A stretch of DNA of 64,000 bases from a bacterium. GTDB taxonomy: Bacteria; UBA8248. Each line of letters begins with the position of its first letter. Within the stretch, counting starts at the first letter, position 1. Positions 17,858 to 26,045 of the stretch are shown in pieces. The notes under the pieces were generated by a model that saw only the letters and a program-made list of their open reading frames with translations, was not told the DNA's origin and made no database searches. Both the position numbers and the translations under genes were made by a program. The stretch spans positions 620,001 through 684,000 of the forward strand of contig JAJEJD010000020.1 of the NCBI GenBank assembly GCA_022828125.1, given 5' to 3'.

Positions 17858-19441
17858 ATGCTGCCAATGCTAATTACCGTTTTGTCCATCCTGTTTCTGG
17901 CTTTCAGCCCCGCAACTGACGCCCAGGGCGCCAAAAGGGGAGGCACTCTGAAAGTCGCCATCGAGGGGGAAGCCGTCAACCTCGACCCGCTCGGAGTCGG
18001 TTTTGGACGCAAGGTGTACCGCGAGGCGATCGGGTCCGGCCTGGTCCGCCTTGACGGGAACTTCAACGTCGTCGGTGACCTGGCGAAAAGCTGGGAAATC
18101 TCAGACGAAGGACGCGTCATCACCTTCAAGCTGCACCCGGGCGGCACCTATCACGACGGCACGCCGCTCGATGCGGCGTCGGTCAAATGGAACTTCGATA
18201 TCATCAGCGGCAAGGTCGTCCCGACGTGGGTCAAGGAACTGAAGAAGAAGAGCCCGAAATACAAGTGGCGCAACATATTCCTCGGCTACCTCTTTCACAT
18301 CAACAAGGTGGAAGTGCTCGACAAGTACACCGTTCGCATTCACCAGAACGACGTCGGCAAGGCGATGACGCTCGACGCCATGTCCGCGGCCTTCTCACGG
18401 TTCGTGCTGGTTTCCCCCAAGTCGTACGACATGAACATCGAGAAGTTCAGGCGCCACCCGGTGATGAGCGGCCCGTACAAGTTCGTCGAGTGGAAGCGCA
18501 ATCGGCATTTCTTCGCCGAGCGGCACAAGGGATACTTCAGAAAGGGCCTGCCCTACCTCGACCGGATCGAGTTCTACTTCATGGCGGACGCGAACCAGCG
18601 CATGAACGCCCTCGCCGCCGGCGAGATAGACATCATCAACAACCTTCCGATTCCACTGTACGCGACGGCGAAGAAGACGTCCGGCGTGAAGGTGCTCGTC
18701 GGCCCCCAGACCATGAACTACGCCTTTCCGATCAACGGCCAGAGGGCCCCGTGGAAGGACAAGCGGGTTCGAAGGGCGCTTTCCTGCTTCGGCGTGGACC
18801 GCGCCCAGATCGTCAAGACCGCGCTGCGCGGACTCGCCAAGCCGTGGGTGAGCTACTCGCCCGCGGGTGCGAAGGACGCGCTCGACCTCACCGCCGAGTG
18901 CCCCTACGACCCCGCCAAGGCCAAGGCGCTGCTCAAGGAAGCCGGCTACGGACCGGGCGGCAAACCGCTCAAGGTCACCCTGACCACCAACAACTCCGAT
19001 CCGGCCCACATCGAGGTGTCCCAGGCGCTCAAGCTGCAATTCGCCAAGCTCGGCGCCGCCATGGACATCCGCGTCGTGGACTACGCCACCTGGAACCGCG
19101 CCTTCGTGCGTCAGAGAAAGCTCCAGCTCACGCTTCAGAACACGCTTTCCTCGCGCACGGCGAACAGCAACTCGCATACCATTCACTCGAAATCGGGGAT
19201 TGACTACTACAACATGAAGGACACCGAGATTGACCGGCTGCTCGATCTCTGGCGCTCCACCATCGATCCGCAAAAGCAGATCGGCATCAGCCACAAGCTC
19301 CAGCGCTACATATTGGCGCAGGGGTATTACCCGAACATCGCGAGCTTCTCCTTCCTGCAGGCCACGAGGTCCGACGTGAAGGGCTTCACGAACCTGGGCA
19401 AGATGATGCTCGATTACACGTCCGTGTGGCTTGACCGCTAA
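17858..19441 (+). CDS. ABC transporter substrate-binding protein, family 5 (peptide/nickel type)
   Basis: Periplasmic binding protein of 527 residues. A signal peptide is visible at 1-22 (LITVLSILFLAFSPATDAQG). Then come the family-5 motifs GGTLKVAIEGE, DLAKSWEISDEGRVITFKL and GTPLDAASVKWNFD. The ATG at 17858-17860 has a GGAGGG box and opens straight into the signal peptide, so longer starts are unlikely. It is the first gene of an importer followed by two permeases. Family-5 ligands include peptides, opines, sugars and metals; the ligand here is unknown. Confidence 0.92.
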   Translation: MLPMLITVLSILFLAFSPATDAQGAKRGGTLKVAIEGEAVNLDPLGVGFGRKVYREAIGSGLVRLDGNFNVVGDLAKSWEISDEGRVITFKLHPGGTYHDGTPLDAASVKWNFDIISGKVVPTWVKELKKKSPKYKWRNIFLGYLFHINKVEVLDKYTVRIHQNDVGKAMTLDAMSAAFSRFVLVSPKSYDMNIEKFRRHPVMSGPYKFVEWKRNRHFFAERHKGYFRKGLPYLDRIEFYFMADANQRMNALAAGEIDIINNLPIPLYATAKKTSGVKVLVGPQTMNYAFPINGQRAPWKDKRVRRALSCFGVDRAQIVKTALRGLAKPWVSYSPAGAKDALDLTAECPYDPAKAKALLKEAGYGPGGKPLKVTLTTNNSDPAHIEVSQALKLQFAKLGAAMDIRVVDYATWNRAFVRQRKLQLTLQNTLSSRTANSNSHTIHSKSGIDYYNMKDTEIDRLLDLWRSTIDPQKQIGISHKLQRYILAQGYYPNIASFSFLQATRSDVKGFTNLGKMMLDYTSVWLDR

Positions 19442-19462
19442 ACCAGCGCGGATGGGGAAGAT

Positions 19463-20410
19463 ATGAGGGCGTATATCATCCGCCGCATCTTGTTGCTGAT
19501 TCCGACGCTGCTCGGAATCACGATGGTGGTCTTCCTGACGATCCAGTCGATTCCGGGCGACCCCATCGAGGCCTACCTCGGCGAGTTCTACGAGGAGGAC
19601 GTTGCGACGGCGTTGCGGAGCCACTATGGCCTGGACCGCCCCATCCATGTGCAATACGTGCTATGGCTCGGCCGGCTGGTCCGGGGGGACTGGGGAAAGG
19701 AAGTCCTCTCGGGCCTGCCGGTCCTCGACCAGATACTCGAACACCTTCCCGTGAGCCTCGAACTCATCCTCGGGGCCATGATCGTGGCCCTGATGGTGGC
19801 GATTCCTGCAGGAATCATTTCCTCCGTTCGCCCCTACACGCCGAGTGACTATACCGCCATGACGGGTGCGATGGTCGGCATTTCCACGCCCGAGTTTTTC
19901 GGCGGAATCATGCTCGTATTGTTCTTTTCGCTGGGTCTGGGCGTATTTCCGGTGCAGGGCTACAAACCCTGGTCGGCAGGCGCGGGCGAGCACCTCTCCC
20001 ACATGGCGCTGCCCATACTTACCCTCGGGCTCACCCGGGGCGCCATCCTCACGCGCCTCGTCCGCGGGTGCATGCTCGAGGTGATCGGGCAGGACTACGT
20101 GAACACGGCCCGCTCGAAAGGTGCCGTCGAGTTCGTCGTCATACTCAGGCATGCCTTCAAGAACGCCCTGATTCCCGTTGTCACGGTGATGGGCCTGCAG
20201 GTAGGCTTCCTCGTCGGAGGAACCATCATCGTCGAAACGATTTTTTCCGTTCCCGGCCTGGGGCAGTACGGAATCAACGCCATTTCGAGCAGGGACTACC
20301 CGGCCGTGATGGGCTTTATTCTGGTGTCCTCTTCCATTTTCGTGCTGGCGAACCTGACGGTGGATGTTCTCTACGCCTATCTCAATCCGAGAATCCGCTA
20401 TGAGAACTGA
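19463..20410 (+). CDS. ABC transporter permease, DppB type
   Basis: Inner-membrane permease of 315 residues, six membrane segments. It opens IIRRILLLIPTLLGITMVVF, typical of DppB/OppB. The ATPase-contact loop is visible near 215-230 (DYVNTARSKGAVEFVVI). It begins 21 nt after the binding-protein gene, and its last 11 nt overlap the next permease gene, so they are co-translated. Confidence 0.93.
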   Translation: MRAYIIRRILLLIPTLLGITMVVFLTIQSIPGDPIEAYLGEFYEEDVATALRSHYGLDRPIHVQYVLWLGRLVRGDWGKEVLSGLPVLDQILEHLPVSLELILGAMIVALMVAIPAGIISSVRPYTPSDYTAMTGAMVGISTPEFFGGIMLVLFFSLGLGVFPVQGYKPWSAGAGEHLSHMALPILTLGLTRGAILTRLVRGCMLEVIGQDYVNTARSKGAVEFVVILRHAFKNALIPVVTVMGLQVGFLVGGTIIVETIFSVPGLGQYGINAISSRDYPAVMGFILVSSSIFVLANLTVDVLYAYLNPRIRYEN

Positions 20411-21350
20411 GCCGGGCCGGCGCGAACCCGCAGTCGCATCCACCGGGCAGGTCGACGGGAAACCCGCATCGGTTCTCGAGTCGTCCTACCGCAACGGCGG
20501 GGAAATCGATCATCAAAACATGCTCTCGCTGTTCTGGCGCAGCCTGCGCCGGAGCAAGACGGCCGTCGCCGGGCTCGTCATCGTGGTCGTCCTCGTCCTG
20601 GTCGCCCTCTCGGCCGACGTTATCGCCCCGAATTCTTATGAGGACCCCGCCGGGCCGGGCCTGATGCCCCCTTCCCTGAAATTTCCGTTCGGAACGGACC
20701 CGCTGGGCCGCGACATTTTCTCGCGCGTCATCTACGGCACCCGCGTCACGCTTTTCGTGGGTCTCGGGTCCATCGTTCTGGCGGTTGTTCTGGGTATTCC
20801 GCTCGGAGTCTGCGCGGGATATTACGGGAGCTGGTTCGATCTGATCTCCATGCGGTTTATGGATCTCATCCTCGCCTTTCCCACTTTTTTGCTCGCCATC
20901 GTCATCATGGTTATTCTCGGACCGAGTACTGCCAACGTGGTGTTGGCGCTCGCCGTCGTGCGCATTCCCATCTTCGCGCGCGTCGTGCGGGGGAGCGTTC
21001 TGGCCGTCAAGGAGCAGGAGTTCGTCGAGGGCGCCCGGAGCGTCTCGGCTTCTGACTTCCGCCTGCTCTTCCTGCACGTTCTGCCGAACTGCCTCGCCCC
21101 GCTTATCGTGTCGGCCACCATCTCCATCGCGTTCGCCATCCTGCTCGAGGCGAACCTCTCGTTTCTGGGTCTGGGCTCTCAGCCGCCGACGCCTTCGTGG
21201 GGCTTCGACCTCAAGCAGAATCTGACCTCGCTCGCCGTGCGGCCGTTCAACGTGGTCGCGCCGGGGCTGGCGATCATGGCGACGGTGCTCGGCTTCAACC
21301 TTTTCGGCGACGGACTGCGCGACGCTCTGGACCCAAAAACGCGCAAGTAA
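20400..21350 (+). CDS. ABC transporter permease, DppC type
   Basis: Second inner-membrane permease, 316 residues. After a hydrophilic start of about 45 residues, the OppC/DppC N-terminal helix (AVAGLVIVVVLVLVALSADV) and the GTDPLGRDIFSRVIYGTRVT motif are clear. The EAA-type loop reads EFVEGARSVSASDFRLLF. The ATG overlaps the dppB-like stop by 11 nt. No DppD/DppF ATPase genes follow. Instead, 20 bp after the stop begins a fragment of a Bcr/CflA exporter gene. ATPases must come from elsewhere, or the operon has lost its end. Confidence 0.92.
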   Translation: MRTEPGRREPAVASTGQVDGKPASVLESSYRNGGEIDHQNMLSLFWRSLRRSKTAVAGLVIVVVLVLVALSADVIAPNSYEDPAGPGLMPPSLKFPFGTDPLGRDIFSRVIYGTRVTLFVGLGSIVLAVVLGIPLGVCAGYYGSWFDLISMRFMDLILAFPTFLLAIVIMVILGPSTANVVLALAVVRIPIFARVVRGSVLAVKEQEFVEGARSVSASDFRLLFLHVLPNCLAPLIVSATISIAFAILLEANLSFLGLGSQPPTPSWGFDLKQNLTSLAVRPFNVVAPGLAIMATVLGFNLFGDGLRDALDPKTRK

Positions 21351-21370
21351 AAATTGCGTGAGCTTCCGTA

Positions 21371-21497
21371 TTCGGCGCTCCCGGGCCATCGTTTCGATGG
21401 AACCATGTACGCGCTGATCGCCGCATTCGGGATCTTCGGCGCAGGGACCTACGCCGCCATGAGATGGGCCGAGGGGGCGGGGGCGCAGGGCGCTTGA
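21371..21497 (+). pseudogene. 3'-end fragment of a second Bcr/CflA exporter gene
   Basis: From 21383 to 21473 the DNA matches 13640-13730 at 84 of 91 positions with no gaps. In frame it gives GHRFDGTMYALIAAFGIFG and then AMRWAEGAG, the exact C-terminus of the exporter at 12537-13769, and ends at its own TGA (21495-21497). Nothing of the first 370 residues remains. The two copies bracket 7.6 kb containing the EamA half gene, the ThDP enzyme, the aldolase and the ABC importer. Confidence 0.85.
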
Positions 21498-21590
21498 CGC
21501 CCTCATCACGAGAAAGCGCCCCGAACCCTCATTCTGAGCAGGCGCCCTCCTCGACTTCGTTCGCGGCAGGCTCCGCCGTTGCCCGACACT

Positions 21591-21669
21591 CCTCACCCTG
21601 GGTAGCGGCGAAGCCGCGTATCGAAGGGCGTTCCCTCGATACGGCCCTTCGGGCCTACTCGGGATGAGG
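21591..21669. repeat. Long palindromic (REP-like) element
   Basis: The outer arms CCTCACCCTGGGTAG and CTACTCGGGATGAGG pair with three mismatches. The inner arms CGTATCGAAGGG and CCTCGATACG pair as well, giving a hairpin of nearly 80 nt. A related half-unit (CCTCATTCTGAGCAGG) begins near 21526. Such palindromes are usually dispersed in many copies; only this one is visible here. It is part of the 1-kb geneless interval 21351-22376. That interval also has G/C-run hairpins around 21720-21790 and nothing else I can call a gene. Confidence 0.55.
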
Positions 21670-22027
21670 TTCTTTTGCGTCTCCCATCCTGGCGGCCCTC
21701 TCTCGACTGGAAAAGCACCCCCCCCTACCCCCCTTGTCAGGGGGGTAAAAGCGATGCCCCCGACGAGGGGTTTTTCAACAGCCCCTCTTGGTCGCGGTCG
21801 ACCCTCATCGGCCGGGTTTGATTCCGCACCCTCCGCCCGGGTCTTCATCCCTCGCGCGACGGCGCGCATTTGCCCGCATCTGCGTTCATCGCGCCTGCGG
21901 GAACCCGGACGCGCGCGCCGGGTTCGTCCCGCATTTGCCCGCATTTCCCGCCCGCGCGGATTCGGGGGATTCGGGTATGATGGCGGAGCCGATCGCTTCG
22001 CTCGAAGATAAGGAATTTCCGAAAAAT

Positions 22028-22067
22028 TCGATAAATATCGATAAATTGACGGGGTTTTTCGATAAAT
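22028..22067. repeat. Three TCGATAAAT direct repeats, helically phased
   Basis: Copies of the 9-mer TCGATAAAT start at 22028, 22038 and 22059. Spacings of 10 and 21 bp put all three on the same face of the DNA. They lie in an AT-rich patch 310 bp upstream of the duplicated-domain gene at 22377, within otherwise GC-rich DNA. They could be an operator or remains of an iteron-like site. Confidence 0.4.
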
Positions 22068-22376
22068 TGCCGACAAATTTTTTCACAGGATATGACGCCG
22101 CGGAATCGGGGCGCAGGGGAATTCTGCCATGGTCTTTAAGTCCATCGATAACGGCAAATGCGCGCAAATGCGAAGTTTTTCGTACCCTCACCGCGCAGGT
22201 CGACGCCTGGGTGAACAAACCGGCTTTCATTTTTTTCATAAGTGCTATCTTATTTCAATTCAATAGTTTAGGAGATCGGATTCCATCGCCTGGGAACAAT
22301 CCATAGCAAGGCGACCCGGTTTGGTGATATAATGGCGTCATCATATCCGGGAGTCATTTCGCAAGAGGAAACCGCA

Positions 22377-23018
22377 ATGCCCAGACGCCACAAGGTACGG
22401 AAATTCAAGCCCTATCTCATGCGCTACCTCCATTCGGCCGACCCGAACTACGAGCCGGTGCTCATGGATTTGCTTGATCACGAGCACCTGATCTACGACG
22501 AGAGCACCGTCGGCGAGGGGGCCGAGTCGACCCGCGGAGAGCGTCTTCCCCACATGTGGCACGTTGTTTTTACGGAACTTACGGACATTCTCACCCCCTT
22601 CCACATCGAGCAGCTCTTCGAGCGCCTGGAGAAGGACTTCGCCGCCACGTGCCGAATCATGCGCGAGATGTCCGACCCGCAGCCGTTGGAAAAAGAACCC
22701 GAATTCAGGCATTACCTCATGCGCTACATGAACTCGAACGACCCGAACTACGAGCCGGTGCTCAGAGACATTCTCGAGCACGAACACGAGAGATACGACG
22801 CCATCACGGCGAGCGAAGAGGTTGATTTCCAGCGTGGCGATCACGGAACGCTCGCCTGGCAGGCGGTATATAACCAACTCTGCAGCGTCATTTCGCCCGG
22901 GCGAATTGCAGAGTTGTTCGACAAGCTGGAAAGGGATTTTTCGGCCACCTGCGCGCTTTTCCACGAGATGGCCGAGGCCGAAAAACTCATACAGGAAGAA
23001 GAGGGCGGACCCGGCTAG
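22377..23018 (+). CDS. Uncharacterised protein with two 86-residue repeats
   Basis: No known family recognised. The 213-residue protein is two copies of one module at about 13-98 and 113-198, offset by exactly 100 residues. Shared motifs are YLMRY, DPNYEPVL, a D-x-L-[DE]-HEH signature, [LI]xxLFxxLE[KR]DF and ATC followed by EM. The conserved HEH, the single Cys in each copy and many acidic residues could bind a metal, but that is inference. There is no signal peptide. The start is the ATG at 22377 with AGAGGAAA upstream. It stands alone; the glyoxalase-like gene follows 125 nt later. Confidence 0.78.
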   Translation: MPRRHKVRKFKPYLMRYLHSADPNYEPVLMDLLDHEHLIYDESTVGEGAESTRGERLPHMWHVVFTELTDILTPFHIEQLFERLEKDFAATCRIMREMSDPQPLEKEPEFRHYLMRYMNSNDPNYEPVLRDILEHEHERYDAITASEEVDFQRGDHGTLAWQAVYNQLCSVISPGRIAELFDKLERDFSATCALFHEMAEAEKLIQEEEGGPG

Positions 23019-23143
23019 ACCCGGCTGCAAGCCCCTTGCCGCTCCCGGCCGCAATCCTTACAATCCAAGGCTCATCAAGCCGACAGACAACCGGACACCT
23101 CATTAAATCAGAGGTTTACAGCTAATCGAGAGGGGAATCCCGC

Positions 23144-23530
23144 ATGGCCAGATACTCATACGACCACCTTCACTTCAGGAGCGAAGACCCGCACGCCGCC
23201 CGTGATTTCTGGATCGACATGTTCGGCGCCACCGTCGTGGAGGAGCGGAAGCTCGGGGGTGCACCGTCGTTCAACATGGAGCTGAACGGCATGGTGTTCC
23301 TCGTCTCGGGCCGGGCGGAGGGAGAAGACCCCGTGCGCACGGGTTCCGAACCCCGCTATGGCCTTGATCATTTCGGGCTCCGGGTCGACGACATGGACGA
23401 GGCGCAAAAAGAACTGACCGAGAAGGGCGCGGAGTGGATTTGCGAACCCTGGGAAATACGCCCGGGCGTGAAGATCGCCTTCATCAAGGGTCCCGACAAC
23501 ATCAGCATCGAGATGGCCCAGCGCGGCTGA
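23144..23530 (+). CDS. VOC (glyoxalase/bleomycin-resistance) family protein
   Basis: A 128-residue protein of two beta-alpha-beta-beta-beta units. It opens YSYDHLHFRSEDP, the usual first strand with a metal-site histidine. The second unit has YGLDHFGLRVDD, and a C-terminal NISIEMAQ supplies the glutamate. So H, H and E ligands are in the expected places, as in dioxygenases and lyases of this fold. The substrate is unknown. The ATG at 23144 follows GAGAGGGGAA. An intradiol dioxygenase gene lies downstream on the same strand, but 190 bp away. Confidence 0.88.
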   Translation: MARYSYDHLHFRSEDPHAARDFWIDMFGATVVEERKLGGAPSFNMELNGMVFLVSGRAEGEDPVRTGSEPRYGLDHFGLRVDDMDEAQKELTEKGAEWICEPWEIRPGVKIAFIKGPDNISIEMAQRG

Positions 23531-23722
23531 TTTCCTCACTTCGGTCGACATCAATCTGCAGGGACGGTCATGCCGGCATAGCATTGTTTTCATTCACTCT
23601 CAGGCGATGCCGAACTTATTGTCCGCTGGATGCGACACGTGTGAATTTCGAGAACTGGCATATGCGCGCTCAGAAGTGGTAATCTTGCCTGAGAAACGTA
23701 TCCCGCCGCCGGGGATTCCGTC

Positions 23723-24409
23723 ATGGAGAAATGGAACAGACGAGAGCTGCTGAAACACTCCCTGCTCGGCCTGACCGCGCTCGGCACGGGCGCATTCGCG
23801 CTCAGGGAAACCCTCGCTCCCACGCCCGCTTATGGAGACTTGGGGGAATACGGAAAATTTCTCACCGCGCAAGGCGAAAAGCCGGATGAGGCTCCGCCTC
23901 CAGCACGAGAACCGACTGACTCGGACTCCATGGGACCCTATTACAAGGAAGGGGCTCCTTTCCGCGGCTATCTGATGCCCCAGGACGCACCGGGTACGCC
24001 GATGATCATCCGCGGCCGCGTCTATGGACATGACACCCGGAAAACAATCGAGGGCGCGACCATCGACGTGTGGCAGGCGGATGACAGCGGCAGCTACCAC
24101 GGCATGGACGAGAAGGAGAATTATCTCTACAGGGCGCGTATGCTCACCTCGCGGCACGGCCTTTATCAGTTCGAAACCGTGCATCCGGGACGATACGGCT
24201 TCGGCTTCTGGGCGAGGCCGTCACACATTCATTTCTATATCCGTCACCCTGATTACCAGCCCCTGGTGACGCAACTGTATTTCCGGGGCGACCCGAGACT
24301 GGGCGACCATGAACGCGCGAGGCCCTCTTTGATCATCCCGCTCAGGAAAATTTCCCTGGGAAAAACGTTTGAGTTGGGAAATTTCAATATCGTTCTGGTA
24401 CGGAAATGA
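23723..24409 (+). CDS. Intradiol ring-cleavage dioxygenase-like protein with twin-arginine signal
   Basis: Fe(III) dioxygenase fold, 228 residues. All four iron ligands of catechol/protocatechuate dioxygenases are in place: Tyr125 (DSGSYHG), Tyr158 (HPGRYGFG), and His168 and His170 (RPSHIHF). It opens with NRRELLKHSLLGLTALGTGA, a twin-arginine type export signal, so the protein probably acts folded in the periplasm. Exported intradiol dioxygenases are less well studied than the cytoplasmic beta-ketoadipate enzymes. Their substrates may be lignin- or humic-derived catechols; that is inference. No partner subunit is nearby. Confidence 0.87.
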   Translation: MEKWNRRELLKHSLLGLTALGTGAFALRETLAPTPAYGDLGEYGKFLTAQGEKPDEAPPPAREPTDSDSMGPYYKEGAPFRGYLMPQDAPGTPMIIRGRVYGHDTRKTIEGATIDVWQADDSGSYHGMDEKENYLYRARMLTSRHGLYQFETVHPGRYGFGFWARPSHIHFYIRHPDYQPLVTQLYFRGDPRLGDHERARPSLIIPLRKISLGKTFELGNFNIVLVRK

Positions 24410-24449
24410 GGAAAACCGCACGTTTTCAATACCTTGAAACGCTCCGCTC

Positions 24450-25766
24450 TCAGCCGTAGAGCGCTGCTTGAAGTTGCTCTCGCATTTTCTCGGGCGCCAC
24501 TCCAAAAGCGCGCAGCGTATCCTCCGCCTCATGAATGACCCGGTCGATATCCTCATAGATTTTGTACGTCTTCGTGTAGTCCGGATATTCGAACCCCATC
24601 GCCTGGCCGAGAATCGTCATGAAATTCTCGATTTCGAAGGATTCATCCTTTTCCAGACCGCATAGTTCACGGTGACAACTGTGATAAACGGTGAGCAGCG
24701 AATCCACCCTGGCGCGGCGCGCCGAGTCGAACAGTTTCTCGCGCATCGCCGCTTTCGCCTCCGGAATGACGAGCGTGGGGCACTGATAGGCATGATCCGC
24801 TAACTGTTCAATCTCCACGAATTCAAGACCGGGAACCGCTCGGAGGATTTTCACCACATTTTCCTCTACGCCATCGCTCCCCCCATGCAGATGCACGGCC
24901 ACGCGCTTTTCCACTTTTTGCGTGAATTCTCCCCTCAAAGTTTCCAGATTATCCACCAGATATTGCGTGATGTGGACAAAGGGCAGGATTTCCTCCTCGC
25001 TCGATTTCTGCTCACCCGCCATGGGGAGAACAGGCTTGCCGGTGTAGAGGTGTTGGTATTCGGAGTATTGCATCTGGCAAGTGGGGCAAAACGTGATGAC
25101 TTTCTCGGGCGCGTATGATTTAAAATAATCCAGGGAGCGCGCGCCCATCGTCGCTCCCGCTTCCAGATCCCCGCGCCTGATGTGGTTGATGCCGCAACAA
25201 TGGCCCACGCCGCCGGCCACCTCATAGTCCAGCTCCAGCCGATCGAAAACATCGATGCAGGAGAGGAGGATATGGGGCGTCTGGAGGATGTTACACCCAA
25301 AGTAAAACACCGCGTCCACTTTGCTCGCTTTCGACCCCCGCACAGCGGTGAGATTCCTGAACAGCTCGGGCTCGAGTTGCAGCGCGGCCATGAAGCGAAT
25401 CTTCCGGCTCAGATCCTGAAAATACGACCGGCTGGCCTCTTGGATGTCCTCTTTCTCTGATTCGATATTCTGCAGCTTGAGCTTGGCGTAGGTGAGCATT
25501 TCACGCGGGTTGACGTCCTCCGGGCAGGCCTCGATGCAAACTCCGCTTTTTTGACAAGACTTGGCCCACAATGCTCCTTCCGGTTCATGAGGACGATTGT
25601 TGATAATGTTGATGACGGATTTCGTCACCCCCTCTGGGTCTGCGCCTTTCGCTCCCGAATACGAAACCATCGGGCAGACCTCGTAACACTTCCCGCAATG
25701 CGTACAGGCTTCGGTGATATGGGAGATTCGCTCTTCCATGAAACTCTGGTAGGCCGTAGTTTCCAT
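24450..25766 (-). CDS. (Fe-S)-binding oxidoreductase, HdrC/GlpC-like with CCG domains
   Basis: 438 residues. One complete ferredoxin motif CTHCGKCYEVCP is at 21-32. The second one reads CQKSGVCIEACP at 71-82, with Ser74 replacing a cysteine, so it may hold a 3Fe-4S cluster. A first CCG domain (YFGCN, GHCCGINHI, FCPTCQMQY) is intact. The second is degenerate: VHLHGG, then YHSCHRELCG. It probably passes electrons for a flavin dehydrogenase. The TcuA-like gene starts divergently 280 bp away, which makes it a candidate partner. The ATG at 25764-25766 has an AAGGAG box. A heterodisulfide reductase role is unlikely without HdrA. Confidence 0.83.
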   Translation of the reverse strand: METTAYQSFMEERISHITEACTHCGKCYEVCPMVSYSGAKGADPEGVTKSVINIINNRPHEPEGALWAKSCQKSGVCIEACPEDVNPREMLTYAKLKLQNIESEKEDIQEASRSYFQDLSRKIRFMAALQLEPELFRNLTAVRGSKASKVDAVFYFGCNILQTPHILLSCIDVFDRLELDYEVAGGVGHCCGINHIRRGDLEAGATMGARSLDYFKSYAPEKVITFCPTCQMQYSEYQHLYTGKPVLPMAGEQKSSEEEILPFVHITQYLVDNLETLRGEFTQKVEKRVAVHLHGGSDGVEENVVKILRAVPGLEFVEIEQLADHAYQCPTLVIPEAKAAMREKLFDSARRARVDSLLTVYHSCHRELCGLEKDESFEIENFMTILGQAMGFEYPDYTKTYKIYEDIDRVIHEAEDTLRAFGVAPEKMREQLQAALYG

Positions 25767-26045
25767 GGTTCTCCTTAATGAAAGTGAGGAGAAAATTCTA
25801 TGGGAGCCGACCGGCATGGTCAACCAACCAGATGACGGCAGGAACCGCACTTATCGAGATAGCGCGATGTCGTGAATAGCCGTCTCATCCCGGGAGTTTT
25901 TGACCCTACCCTTTCAATATGTTAGTTAAGAGCCAGTTTTCCTGACTCCTTGAGTGACGGAAAATCCTCATGGAAACGGTCTCATCCCTACATCCGCGCA
26001 AACATGATTTGCTTTTTACGGAAAGCTTCGAGGAGGTTTTGAGAA

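Noticed and set aside
20382-22076. Open frame of over 500 codons on the minus strand across the DppC gene and the geneless interval
   Set aside because: It runs antisense to a clear permease gene and through palindromes; the composition is unlike protein.
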